A stretch of DNA of 64,000 nucleotides from Pseudomonas sp. MWU16-30317 (GTDB taxonomy: Bacteria > Pseudomonadota > Gammaproteobacteria > Pseudomonadales > Pseudomonadaceae), in contig NZ_JAIWJA010000007.1 of assembly GCF_020515695.1 (NCBI RefSeq), positions 310,001-374,000 of the forward strand, in the 5' to 3' direction. The notes beneath the pieces are model-generated. The model ran no database searches and was not told the origin of the DNA. It saw only the letters and a list, made by a program, of their open reading frames with translations. The number at the start of each line of letters is the position of its first letter. The first letter of the stretch is position 1. Made by a program: the position numbers and the translations under genes. This document shows positions 26,780 through 35,719 of the stretch, one piece after another.

Positions 26780-27588
26780 AGCGGATTTTTACTCTGGGAC
26801 TCACCGTCGCACTGATGTTATGGGGAGCTGCAGCGCAGGCCGTCGAGCTGATGCACTGGGAACGCCTCCCCCTCGCGGTCCCACTGGTGATCAATCAGGA
26901 ACGAGTGATCTTTGTCGATGAGGCTGTTCGAGTCGGCGTGCCCTCAACCCTGACAGGTAAGCTGCGCGTACAATCAACTGGCGGCACGCTGTACCTGCGC
27001 GCGTCGGATGCCATTGCCCCGACCCGACTGCAACTGCAATCGGTCGCGACGGGCGAGATCATCCTGCTAGATATCGCGGCCACGCCTGGTGATCAACCGC
27101 TGGAGCCCGTGCGTATTCTCAAGAATGCTCAGATGCAAGCTACCGAGGCTGAATCGAGCACCGTCCCTGTTCCAGAACGTACACCGATCCCGGTCGCTTT
27201 GACGCGCTACGCCGCGCAAAGCCTGTACGCGCCTCTGCGCACAGTGGAGTCCCTGCCCGGTGTACGCCGCGTCCCGCTCAAGCTGCGCACTGAACTGCCA
27301 ACCCTGCTGCCGACCGAAAACGTGTCCAGCAGACCTATCGCCGCCTGGCGACTCGGTGATTACTGGGTGACGGCGGTGAAGTTGCGCAATCGTGGTTCAG
27401 AGACTGTGCACCTCGATCCGCGCCGACTTCAGGCCAAGCTGTTCGCCACGGCGTTCCAGCATGCTTTCCTCGGATCTGTCGGCAGTGCTGAAGACACTAC
27501 GATTGCCTACCTCGTCACCCGCGGTGCCGGCCTCGAACAAGCCGTGCTGCTCCCGCCCGTCGCGCGAGGTGAGGACGATGAAAGCTAA
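26776..27588 (+). CDS. ICE protein TIGR03749-like (DUF3438), TraK/VirB9-type
   Basis: A 270-residue exported protein with signal peptide (1-23, ending AAQAVE). The body is beta-rich with LMHWERLPLAVPLVINQER, then VPVPERTPIPVALTRYAAQS. Comparable in place and length to TraK/VirB9 outer-membrane complex proteins. Overlaps the genes on both sides. Confidence 0.88.
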   Translation: MKRIFTLGLTVALMLWGAAAQAVELMHWERLPLAVPLVINQERVIFVDEAVRVGVPSTLTGKLRVQSTGGTLYLRASDAIAPTRLQLQSVATGEIILLDIAATPGDQPLEPVRILKNAQMQATEAESSTVPVPERTPIPVALTRYAAQSLYAPLRTVESLPGVRRVPLKLRTELPTLLPTENVSSRPIAAWRLGDYWVTAVKLRNRGSETVHLDPRRLQAKLFATAFQHAFLGSVGSAEDTTIAYLVTRGAGLEQAVLLPPVARGEDDES

Positions 27589-29095
27589 CGCCTTGCTCAA
27601 ATGGCTAGTACCGGCTGCGCTGCTGGCCGTGGTGTTGATCATCCTGAAAAGCTGGGTCGCGGGTGGGAGCACGCCCTCTCCAGAGCACCCAGTTGATCAG
27701 GGCAATATTCAGTTATCCGCCGAGCAAGCCAAGTCGCTCGGCATTGCGGGTGATACCCCGCGCGACACGGTCGCCACCCTGGTCGGCCAGGTGAAGGCCA
27801 TGCGCAGCGATATGCTCGGTTTGAAGAAACACAATGACTCACTGCAGACGGAAAACAACCGTCTGCGCGAGCGGGAAAATAGTGTCGATTCGCGTATCCA
27901 GACCGCGCTTGGCAGTGTGACTCAGCAAGTCGACGAAGGCCGCCGACAAGCCAACGAGGCCCGACTCAAAGCGGAACAAGACAGTCGTCAGGCTCGCGGT
28001 CTGCTGACGCAATTGCAGGAACAGTTGTCAGGGCTGACCGGCAAAGGCAAGGACATGCCGATCGGATTGGGGCTTGAGGCCGGCGACGGTGCTCAGTTTG
28101 AAGGGCAGCACTCTGCCAATGATGCGCTGCAGTGGATTGAACCTTCGGATGCCCCGTCCACCGACGCCCGAGGCAAAACCAAGACTTCCACCGCACTGAG
28201 TCTGCCTACCGCTTTCAACTCACTGGAGGGCTTGAACGATAACGCGATTGATCGCAGCCAGAAACAGCTGCGTGCCGTCTCCCAGGGTGAGCATGACCTG
28301 ACGCGATCCGTTGATCGTACCGAAGGCGCGAAGCCGATCTACACCATTCCCGAAAACGCGACATTGATGGGTTCGGTCGCCATGACCGCGCTGATCGGCA
28401 GAGTCCCAGTGGACGGCACCGTGAATGACCCCTATCCCTTCAAGGTGCTGGTCGGTCCGGAGAACCTGACGGCCAACGGCATCGACCTACCGGACATCGC
28501 GGGTGCCGTGATGTCCGGCACAGCGTCCGGTGACTGGACCCTGTCCTGTGTGCGTGGTCAGGTCGAGTCAATCACCTTTGTGTTTACCGATGGCACCATC
28601 CGCACGGTGCCTCAGCCGAAGGCGATCGCCAGCCGCAATGCCTCCACCACCCAGAGTTCGAACTCCGACAAGATCCGTGGCGGACTCGGCTACCTGTCCG
28701 ATCCGTATGGCATCCCGTGTATCGCCGGTGAGCGCCGCTCGAACGCCCAGCAGTACCTCGGCAGCCAGAGCCTGATCACTGCCGCCGGCGCCGGTGTCGC
28801 CGCTCTGCTCGGAGATGAGCAGAACAACAGCAGCGTGATCAGTTCGGACGGCAGTACGCTCGGGGTCACCAGCAGCAGTGGCAATAGCGCACTGAATTCA
28901 ATTCTCAGTGGTGGGGTCAGCGACATCCGCGAGTGGGTCAACAAACTGTATGGCGAAGCCTTTGCTGCCGTGTACGTGCCTCCGGCCGCACAGGTCGCAC
29001 TGCACCTCGACCAAGAGATCACCATCGACTACGAGCCCAAGGGCCGGAGCGTTCGCCATGAAAGAGACCATGCCTCTGCGTCTGACCTGGATTAG
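27578..29095 (+). CDS. ICE protein TIGR03752-like, TraB/VirB10-type
   Basis: A 505-residue protein with one N-terminal membrane helix (about 9-27), a long coiled-coil region (about 60-155), and a C-terminal beta domain. LMGSVAMTALIGRVPVDGTV, FKVLVGPENLTANGID and LSCVRGQVESITFVF correspond to the TraB/VirB10-like fold that spans the periplasm. ATG at 27578 lies within the end of the previous gene, preceded by GAGGTGAGGACG. Overlaps the following lipoprotein gene by 38 bases. Confidence 0.9.
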   Translation: MKANALLKWLVPAALLAVVLIILKSWVAGGSTPSPEHPVDQGNIQLSAEQAKSLGIAGDTPRDTVATLVGQVKAMRSDMLGLKKHNDSLQTENNRLRERENSVDSRIQTALGSVTQQVDEGRRQANEARLKAEQDSRQARGLLTQLQEQLSGLTGKGKDMPIGLGLEAGDGAQFEGQHSANDALQWIEPSDAPSTDARGKTKTSTALSLPTAFNSLEGLNDNAIDRSQKQLRAVSQGEHDLTRSVDRTEGAKPIYTIPENATLMGSVAMTALIGRVPVDGTVNDPYPFKVLVGPENLTANGIDLPDIAGAVMSGTASGDWTLSCVRGQVESITFVFTDGTIRTVPQPKAIASRNASTTQSSNSDKIRGGLGYLSDPYGIPCIAGERRSNAQQYLGSQSLITAAGAGVAALLGDEQNNSSVISSDGSTLGVTSSSGNSALNSILSGGVSDIREWVNKLYGEAFAAVYVPPAAQVALHLDQEITIDYEPKGRSVRHERDHASASDLD

Positions 29096-29474
29096 CGTGT
29101 TCTGCTGTGTCCTGGCGGGGTGTTCCACCGACAAGGACACGCTGCTGCCCCATGGCGAGCAAAGCATGCTGGACATCTGGAACAGTGCCAGTTCGCAAGG
29201 CACTCAGCAGCAACTGCTGGATGCTCGGCAGCAGTTACGCCGTCCGCTGGTCCAGGAAGATTTCCCCGCCTCTCTCCAGGAACCGTACACGCGCACAGCG
29301 GCGAACGAGATCCACAATTTGTTCCCTCGCCTGCCCAATCCCGATCTGGTGCTGTACGTGTATCCGCATCTGAGCGGCACCGAGCAGGCACCGGTCCCGG
29401 GTTACTCGACCGTCTTTCCGTTCTACCAGCGTGTGCAGTACGCATTGCCGGGCGAACGTCAGGAAGACTTGTAG
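29058..29474 (+). CDS. ICE lipoprotein TIGR03751-like (VirB7-type)
   Basis: A 138-residue lipoprotein; signal MKETMPLRLTWISVFCCVL followed by AGCSTD, giving a lipidated Cys near residue 22. The rest contains LLPHGEQSMLDIWN and YTRTAANEIHNLFPRLPNPD, which I associate with TIGR03751. It would attach to the outer membrane and join the TraB/TraK-like complex. Its stop shares a base with the GTG start of the VirB4-like gene. Confidence 0.87.
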   Translation: MKETMPLRLTWISVFCCVLAGCSTDKDTLLPHGEQSMLDIWNSASSQGTQQQLLDARQQLRRPLVQEDFPASLQEPYTRTAANEIHNLFPRLPNPDLVLYVYPHLSGTEQAPVPGYSTVFPFYQRVQYALPGERQEDL

Positions 29475-32227
29475 TGCGTACCAGCGATGCGGGCAACCGC
29501 ACTTCTGCATGGAAAGCCTGGCGCAATCCATTGCGCCCGCGCGCCACCTTGGCCGATGAAGCCTCTCTGTATGCGCGCAACCCCAGCTTCACTGATCACC
29601 TGCCGTGGGTCGAGTACCTCGACACCAAGCAGTGTTTTCTGCTCGATGACAATCGTTCGGTGGGTGCGGTGTTCGAGTTGCTGCCCATCGGCACTGAAGG
29701 GCGCGAACCCGATTGGTTGATGGCGGCCCGCGATGCCCTTGAGGATGCCCTGCAGGACAGCTTTGATGAGCTGGATCAAGCGCCTTGGGTGGCGCAGTTT
29801 TTCTGCCAGGACGACAACGATTTCACCCCCTACCTGACCCGGTTCACCGACTATATCCAACACAGAGCACGAGGTACGGTCTTCACCGAGGCGTATTTGG
29901 CGCTCAGCCGCCGTCATCTAAAGGCCATCACCAAGCCTGGCGGTCTGTTTGAGGATAAAGTGGTGACACGCCTACCCTGGAGCGGCAGTAACCGCCGGGT
30001 GCGCCTGGTGGTCTATCGCTGGCTTGAGTCTGACGCTGAGGAGACAGGACTCAATCCAGTGCAATCCCTGCAACAGGCTTGCGAGCGTATCGCGGCTTCG
30101 TTGCAGGCGTGCGGGGTGCACTCAACGCGAGTCGATGGCCGAGGTCTGTATGCCTGGTTATTGCCCTGGTTCAATCCGGCACCCAGGCTCACCGATGAAG
30201 CGCCCGAGGCGTTCTACCGCCGCGTGGCTTATCCGGAGTCAGGCGACGGTGAATTGCTGGAACTGCCCTTTGATCATGACTTTGCCGAGCGGCTGTTCTT
30301 CAACGAACCGCGTTCGGATGTGCAACACGGACTCTGGTTTTTCGACGATCAGCCCCATCGGGTGATGGTGGTCGACAAACTGCGCCGAGCCCCATTGATT
30401 GGTCAGCTCACCGGCGAAACCCGTAAGGGCGACGCGGTGAATGCGCTGTTCGACCAGTTACCCGAAGGCACGGTGATGAGTCTGACCCTGGTGATCAAGC
30501 CGCAGGACGTACTCGAGGACCAATTAAACCGCCTGGCGCGCAAAGCCATCGGTGAAAACCTGGCCTCGACCCAAACCCGCCAAGATGTTGAAGAGGCTCG
30601 TGCGATCATCGGTCGCCAGCACAAGCTGTACCGCGGCACCCTGGCGTTCTACCTGCGCGGTCACGATGAACAGCAACTGCACCAGCGCTCGGTCAGCCTG
30701 GCCAACGCGCTGCTGGGTGCGGGGCTGCAGCCGGTGCGGGAAGGCGACGAGGTCGCCGCCTGCAACAGTTACCTGCGTTGGTTACCGATGACTTACAAAC
30801 CGGCCCGCGACACGCGCAACTGGTACACCCGCCTAATGTTCGCCCAGCACTTAGCGAACCTGGTTCCGGTCTGGGGCCGCAGCACCGGCACCGGCCACCC
30901 GGGTATCACCCTGTTCAATCGTGGTGGCTCGCCGTTGAGTTTTGATCCATTGTCACGTCTGGACCGGGCCATGAATGGTCATCTGTTGTTGTTTGGCCCC
31001 ACCGGCGCCGGCAAATCAGCGACCCTGGTCACCTTACTGATGCAGATCATGGCCGTATACCGCCCTCGCCTATTTATCGTCGAGGCCGGCAACTCATTCG
31101 GCTTGCAGGGCGACTACTTCGCCACACAAGGCCTGTCGGTCAACAAGGTCCAATTGAAACCTGGCGCCTCGGTCAGCCTTGCGCCCTTTGCCGATGCCTG
31201 GCGCCTGGTCGAGCAACCGGATCAAGTGGCGAGTCTGTCGATCGATGAGTGGGACGAGGATGCGGTAGCCAGCCGCGAGGACCAGCGCGATGTTCTCGGT
31301 GAACTGGAAATCACCGCCCGGCTGATGATCACCGGCGGCGAGGCCAAAGAAGAAGCCCGCCTGAGCCGGGCCGATCGCAGCTTGATCCGCGAGTGCATTC
31401 TGGATGCGGCGCAGACCTGTGTCGCGGCGGGTCGCCAGGTCCTGACCCACGACGTGCGCGACGCGTTGCTGCGCGTCGCCGCCGACCCGCACTTGCCGGA
31501 GAAGCGTCGCGAGCGTGCCCAGGAAATGGGCGAGTCCATCGACCTGTTTTGCCAGGGTTTCGAGGGTGAACTGTTCGATCGCGAGGGCACGCCTTGGTCC
31601 GAGAGCGATGTGACCATTGTCGATCTCGCCACTTACGCGCGCGAAGGCTACGAGGCACAGATGTCCATCAGCTACATCAGCCTGATGAACACCGTGAACA
31701 ACCTTGCCGAGCGCGACCAGTATCTAGGCCGACCGATCATCATGGTCACCGACGAGGGCCATATCATCACCAAGAACCCGCTGCTGGCACCATTCGTGGT
31801 CAAGGGGACCAAGATGTGGCGCAAGCTCGGCGCTTGGTTCTGGCTCGCCACGCAAAACCTTGCCGATTTTCCAACGGCTGCGCAGACCATGCTCAACATG
31901 ATCGAATGGTGGATTTGTTTGAACATGCCACCGGCCGAAATCGAAGAGATTGCTCGTTTCAAGAAACTCACGCCGGCGCAGAAAGCCTTGTTGCTCTCCG
32001 CCAGTAAGGAGCCGGGGAAATACACTGAGGGGGTCGTGCTATCGAAGAAGCTCGAAACGTTGTTTCGGGTCGTGCCACCCAGCCTTTACCTCGCCCTGGC
32101 CATGACCGAGCCCGAGGAAAAAGCCGAGCGTTGGACGCTGATGCAGGAGAACGGCTGCTCAGAGTTGGAAGCGGCTTACCGGGTAGCTGAACGGATCAAT
32201 AGAGCGCGAGGAATAGAATCAACATAG
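29474..32227 (+). CDS. Conjugative transfer ATPase, VirB4/TraC-type (TIGR03744)
   Basis: A 917-residue ATPase that would power channel assembly. GTG at 29474 is chosen from AGGAAG 7 bases upstream and the 1-base overlap with the lipoprotein gene; the same frame extends upstream without a better start. Walker A: FGPTGAGKSATL (about residue 508); Walker B region: PIIMVTDEGHIITKNP; further FWLATQNLADFPTAAQ. N-terminal half matches TraC-like sequences (LDDNRSVGAVFELLPIG). Length is normal. The next backbone gene lies 2.5 kb away beyond an accessory slot. Confidence 0.93.
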   Translation: MRTSDAGNRTSAWKAWRNPLRPRATLADEASLYARNPSFTDHLPWVEYLDTKQCFLLDDNRSVGAVFELLPIGTEGREPDWLMAARDALEDALQDSFDELDQAPWVAQFFCQDDNDFTPYLTRFTDYIQHRARGTVFTEAYLALSRRHLKAITKPGGLFEDKVVTRLPWSGSNRRVRLVVYRWLESDAEETGLNPVQSLQQACERIAASLQACGVHSTRVDGRGLYAWLLPWFNPAPRLTDEAPEAFYRRVAYPESGDGELLELPFDHDFAERLFFNEPRSDVQHGLWFFDDQPHRVMVVDKLRRAPLIGQLTGETRKGDAVNALFDQLPEGTVMSLTLVIKPQDVLEDQLNRLARKAIGENLASTQTRQDVEEARAIIGRQHKLYRGTLAFYLRGHDEQQLHQRSVSLANALLGAGLQPVREGDEVAACNSYLRWLPMTYKPARDTRNWYTRLMFAQHLANLVPVWGRSTGTGHPGITLFNRGGSPLSFDPLSRLDRAMNGHLLLFGPTGAGKSATLVTLLMQIMAVYRPRLFIVEAGNSFGLQGDYFATQGLSVNKVQLKPGASVSLAPFADAWRLVEQPDQVASLSIDEWDEDAVASREDQRDVLGELEITARLMITGGEAKEEARLSRADRSLIRECILDAAQTCVAAGRQVLTHDVRDALLRVAADPHLPEKRRERAQEMGESIDLFCQGFEGELFDREGTPWSESDVTIVDLATYAREGYEAQMSISYISLMNTVNNLAERDQYLGRPIIMVTDEGHIITKNPLLAPFVVKGTKMWRKLGAWFWLATQNLADFPTAAQTMLNMIEWWICLNMPPAEIEEIARFKKLTPAQKALLLSASKEPGKYTEGVVLSKKLETLFRVVPPSLYLALAMTEPEEKAERWTLMQENGCSELEAAYRVAERINRARGIEST

Positions 32228-32427
32228 GAATAGCTATTCAGATATTGCTCTTCCAGAGAGTAGACTCTGCGATTGCATCGCAACTGACCAGACGTTTGCA
32301 CGACAACTGAACAGTTGATTGCATTCGTATTCCACACTTAGCCGGGCGGTCTGTTGCTGGCCATCGCCCGCGCCGGGCCACTTCAAATATTTTTTATATC
32401 CGCCAAATGCAACACCACTTTCTATTA

Positions 32428-33711
32428 TTAATGATGCGACCCTGATTGTGACCTTGCTTTAGCAGCCTTCTTCACTTCTGATTCCAAAGTATTTATCAGA
32501 TAACTCAAATCATGCTTCGAAATACGCTTCGATCTGGCCATACGTACTGGGTCATTTATTCGCACTTTTGTTTCATCCGAAAGCGCGCGATCTAGACAAG
32601 TGGAAAATTCCATCTCATCGTCGAATATAGCTTCTACTTTTCGAGCCTCATCATGAATCAAAAGCGCCCTCAGAGGACAGCTCTTAATGGCTTTTAACAA
32701 ACCATCATCAAGCGTAGTTACAACAGGAATCATGAATTGATTACCCTTCTTTTCTGTCATAAGCGTTTCGCAATGCCGAAACATATAAAGGTCCCACGCA
32801 AGCGCGGAAATCCTATTATTCGAACCCCCGTTCGGGTTCCGCAACGCTGGCTCGTCAAAGATAGGCATTCTATTCTGCTTATCCGCGAATCCGCTCAGGG
32901 CCTTCCATCCGAAGTAAATTTCCTTTAGGGGCATGACGTCAAAATTATCAAGACAAAAATCCACCAAGCAGCGAATACCATCATCTACGCTTTTGCCATT
33001 CCAGCACTCCAGCATCGCGCGCAAAATTATGGACTGCATCATATCTCGCCGTTGAATACAGGCCCATGCCTCCCGATTGGTCAAGAATGCATCCCACATT
33101 TCCTCAGCTGCGGGTATGTAGTCCTGAATCTGTTCGGCATGCCCGTTCAGCACCCTCTCCCTAACTTCGGGGATATGCATCATGGCATCAAACATCTTTG
33201 CTGCCGCAACTTTCTGGTACGGCCAAGGGTTATTAGGCTTTACAACCTCACGTAGGTTTTCCAGTGCCGCAAACATCCAATCAAAACCACGCCCGCCTTG
33301 ATCTTCAATGAACTGCAACGTCGCCCGCACCTTTTCGCGATGCCTCGAATCTTCATGACGAAAAAAACCAGGTAACTCAGTAAGAAAGTTTGTATCGAGT
33401 AGTGAGAAAAAGGGAAACTCCAAAGGCGCACTACCGCTCCTCATCTGCCTCTCGATAGCATCGGAAAATGCAAAAATTCCCTTTCCAGCAAATAGAGGAA
33501 CCACGGGCACATTTGGATTATCTGACCGGCCCAAGGCTTGCAATGGAACCCCTCCCTCATCGCTCGCGAACAACACACGAATGCCCGAGAACGCTTCACG
33601 ATCAGAAGCGACGATGTCTGCGAGGGAATCACCTGGTGAGCGACGTAGAATGGCAGTCTTTACGCGTAGCATCTTTTTCATTTCGTGATGCAGATCGAGT
33701 TTGTTTACCAT
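32428..33711 (-). CDS. PIN-like domain protein, candidate nuclease, in an accessory slot
   Basis: A 427-residue minus-strand protein, AT-richer than its neighbours, so acquired. Start at 33711 (MVNKLDLHHEMKK) has GAGGG 9 bases upstream; the frame opens further but upstream is unconvincing. I see the order of acidic residues of a PIN-fold nuclease: LLDTNFL (Asp106), AALENLREV (Glu151), LAWDLYMFRHCE (Asp307) and PVVTTLDDGLLKAI (Asp335/336). The C-terminus is Lys/Arg-rich (EVKKAAKARSQS). PIN proteins are often RNases of toxin-antitoxin or defence systems. No antitoxin-like partner is adjacent except the XRE and small genes to its right. Fold assignment is by motif reading only; the spacing between Glu151 and Asp307 is long. 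Confidence 0.5.
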   Translation of the reverse strand: MVNKLDLHHEMKKMLRVKTAILRRSPGDSLADIVASDREAFSGIRVLFASDEGGVPLQALGRSDNPNVPVVPLFAGKGIFAFSDAIERQMRSGSAPLEFPFFSLLDTNFLTELPGFFRHEDSRHREKVRATLQFIEDQGGRGFDWMFAALENLREVVKPNNPWPYQKVAAAKMFDAMMHIPEVRERVLNGHAEQIQDYIPAAEEMWDAFLTNREAWACIQRRDMMQSIILRAMLECWNGKSVDDGIRCLVDFCLDNFDVMPLKEIYFGWKALSGFADKQNRMPIFDEPALRNPNGGSNNRISALAWDLYMFRHCETLMTEKKGNQFMIPVVTTLDDGLLKAIKSCPLRALLIHDEARKVEAIFDDEMEFSTCLDRALSDETKVRINDPVRMARSKRISKHDLSYLINTLESEVKKAAKARSQSGSHH

Positions 33712-33960
33712 CGTGATGTGCCCTCTTGAAGATATGCTGGTGCGGTTGCCGACGCGGAAAATGAGAAAGATCGGTGGGTTGCTGCCACATATCTGGACTC
33801 CTTGCGCAACCTGATGCCCGCTCGCTTTCGTCGAGGGCAGCGCGAGTCGCAGAGCAAACATCGGGACAAAAACGCCGCACCTAAAAACCAAAAGTGATTT
33901 AAGACCGAAACCTGCTGGCCTGTGCCAATGCGATAGGCCAGGCTAAATGCAAACGGGTGG

Positions 33961-34233
33961 TCAAGTCGATACAGGTATCCGTGTACCGCGCTGAAGCCGC
34001 TGCTGAATCCTCAACAAGAATCCGGCTTCAAAAGCATCTTGGCAGTCACCGACAGGAAAGGTCTTGCGGGTTTGCGCCAGAGCCCACCACAGTGGAGTCT
34101 CCCCGGGCGTATCAAGCCACGCCTGAGCACACTGCACGCCACGTTCGATCATCGGGGCAAACTCGCTGCCCCAAGGCGTCAGAAGACTTGAGCATCCATC
34201 CGCCGCCGGAATTGAAATGTAGTTTTCGTCCAT
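33961..34233 (-). CDS. Small protein, possibly QslA-like
   Basis: A 90-residue protein; ATG at 34233 with AGGG upstream. Sequence features are LTPWGSEFAPMIERGVQCAQ, WLDTPGETPLWWALAQTRK, and CQDAFEAGFLLRIQQRLQ. This arrangement (WG, AQAWLD, PLWWALAQ, FEAGFL IQQRL) reminds me of the LasR antiactivator QslA of P. aeruginosa and related small proteins on Pseudomonas mobile elements. That identification is from memory and uncertain. It could be a regulator of quorum-sensing receptors of the host. Same strand as the PIN-like gene, 250 bases upstream of it. Confidence 0.55.
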   Translation of the reverse strand: MDENYISIPAADGCSSLLTPWGSEFAPMIERGVQCAQAWLDTPGETPLWWALAQTRKTFPVGDCQDAFEAGFLLRIQQRLQRGTRIPVST

Positions 34234-34402
34234 ACACACCCTAGATGTCTGATTTATTGTTAGGCGTAGAATCCGACCTCGAAAAGCTTAACGACACCAA
34301 ATGAACGCTCGATAACAGGCATGAACATCAAATGGCCTAGTTGAATGCCTATGTAGACTATATCCCGTGGATTGAGAGTCCCTCAAGGCGCAATTTGCGC
34401 AC

Positions 34403-34657
34403 ATGACTCAAGACTACGAACAGCTTCGTCTGCAGCTGGCGGAAAACATCCGCTTGATGAGACGCGTGAAAAACCTGACCCAAGAGCAGCTCGCACTCAT
34501 GGCCGAGGTAGATCGCACCTACGTCAGTCAAATCGAACGATGCACGGGCAATCCGTCGCTGTTGGTCCTGTGCAAGCTGGCCAATATTTTCGAAATCACC
34601 GCAGATCAGCTACTTGTAGAACCCGATCTCCTGCGCAGCTCCCTTCACGTCAAATAA
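34403..34657 (+). CDS. XRE-family helix-turn-helix regulator
   Basis: An 84-residue single-domain regulator; LRLQLAENIRLMRRVKNLTQ, then LALMAEVDRTYVSQIERC and NPSLLVLCKLANIFEITAD, the standard Cro/C1 HTH. It resembles the C-protein type regulators of restriction-modification and of ICE regulatory circuits. The ribosome site is poor. Transcribed away from the QslA-like gene. It could control the accessory slot or the downstream transfer genes. Confidence 0.88.
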   Translation: MTQDYEQLRLQLAENIRLMRRVKNLTQEQLALMAEVDRTYVSQIERCTGNPSLLVLCKLANIFEITADQLLVEPDLLRSSLHVK

Positions 34658-34762
34658 TAGCCTCACGTCTTACAAACCCGATAGATCCGCCTTCATAATT
34701 CCCACTGACAGTCTTCAGTTCCTAACCGAACCTGCCCAGGCCATACACCAAGAGCCTGGATC

Positions 34763-35719
34763 ATGCCCGTTGCCTGCTCGTCAATCCCACCCACAAAGCT
34801 AAGGCCCTTGGCGCTGAGCGTCCTGCTGGCGTGCGGCCCAAGCGTGGCGCTAGATACCGGCAGCATCACGTCCTCCGTGCTTTCTCCAAGCTGTCTCGAA
34901 TACAGGGTCGTCGGCATTTGTTTCTGGCTCCTCTGCACGCCCTTCGGCTGCACAGTCAAAACCTCGACCAAGGTTCGTCATTTCATTCCTGAACTGGTGG
35001 TTTCGAGCTACGCCACCACCGGTAACAATCCCTGGACCGAGATGGCTGCCCTCTCCTCTCCCATCAGCGGCGCGGAGGGTGGCGGCAACCTGATCACGCC
35101 GAACACCCGCCGCGACAACCTGCCCCGCTTCAAGAACGTTGACGGTATCGGCCACCCCGGTGGCTGGGCCGCCACACAACTGGCGTCTCAATCCGGCCAT
35201 GCCTGCGCCAGCGGTGCAACGGCGTTCATGCCCTACTACCTGAGCACCCTGGACTTACTGGCCTGGCGCCAAGGCATACCGGAAAGTTTTTACCCCGAGT
35301 CGCTCATGCCGGGAATCCGTGAAATCGGTCGTCAGGTCTCGGGAAACATGTGGGGCAACGTTTATCCCCGGCAGGGCTTTCTGGTACAGCCCGACGATTT
35401 CAAGGCGGCCGCCGTCATGGCGCAACGGGCCGGTGATGTGGTTACCCGCAACTGGCAGCCGCATGTGTACGTACCCCTCACGCCGGCCAGACGCGACGGA
35501 TACTGGCCGCCTGGCCCGATCGTTGAAAACGACGCCTCAACCCACAAATGGCAGTTGCTCTCCCCTCAGGTTCAGCCCAAGTGCGCCATCTTCCCCAGCG
35601 ATCCGGTACAGAGCGCGGATGGCGGCTACGCCTGGTCGCTGTGGCGGCCTTATAGCTGCTGCAAACGTGAGGGGCAGACCTTCCTGTTCAGCATCGACTT
35701 CGAAGGCGGTGCTTCATGA
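34763..35719 (+). CDS. Integrating conjugative element protein, TIGR03756-like (TraU-type)
   Basis: A 318-residue exported protein with a signal sequence (about 1-28, to VALDTG). Conserved parts: SPSCLEYRVVGICFWLLCTPFGC, which I shorten here to the Cys-rich region at residues 35-60, RDNLPRFKNVDGIGHPGG, then PYSCCKREGQTFLF at the end. These match TraU-like ICE proteins. It probably helps mating-pair formation in the periplasm. TIGR03757, which normally precedes it, is absent; the accessory slot lies there instead. Stop overlaps the next start (ATGA). Confidence 0.85.
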   Translation: MPVACSSIPPTKLRPLALSVLLACGPSVALDTGSITSSVLSPSCLEYRVVGICFWLLCTPFGCTVKTSTKVRHFIPELVVSSYATTGNNPWTEMAALSSPISGAEGGGNLITPNTRRDNLPRFKNVDGIGHPGGWAATQLASQSGHACASGATAFMPYYLSTLDLLAWRQGIPESFYPESLMPGIREIGRQVSGNMWGNVYPRQGFLVQPDDFKAAAVMAQRAGDVVTRNWQPHVYVPLTPARRDGYWPPGPIVENDASTHKWQLLSPQVQPKCAIFPSDPVQSADGGYAWSLWRPYSCCKREGQTFLFSIDFEGGAS

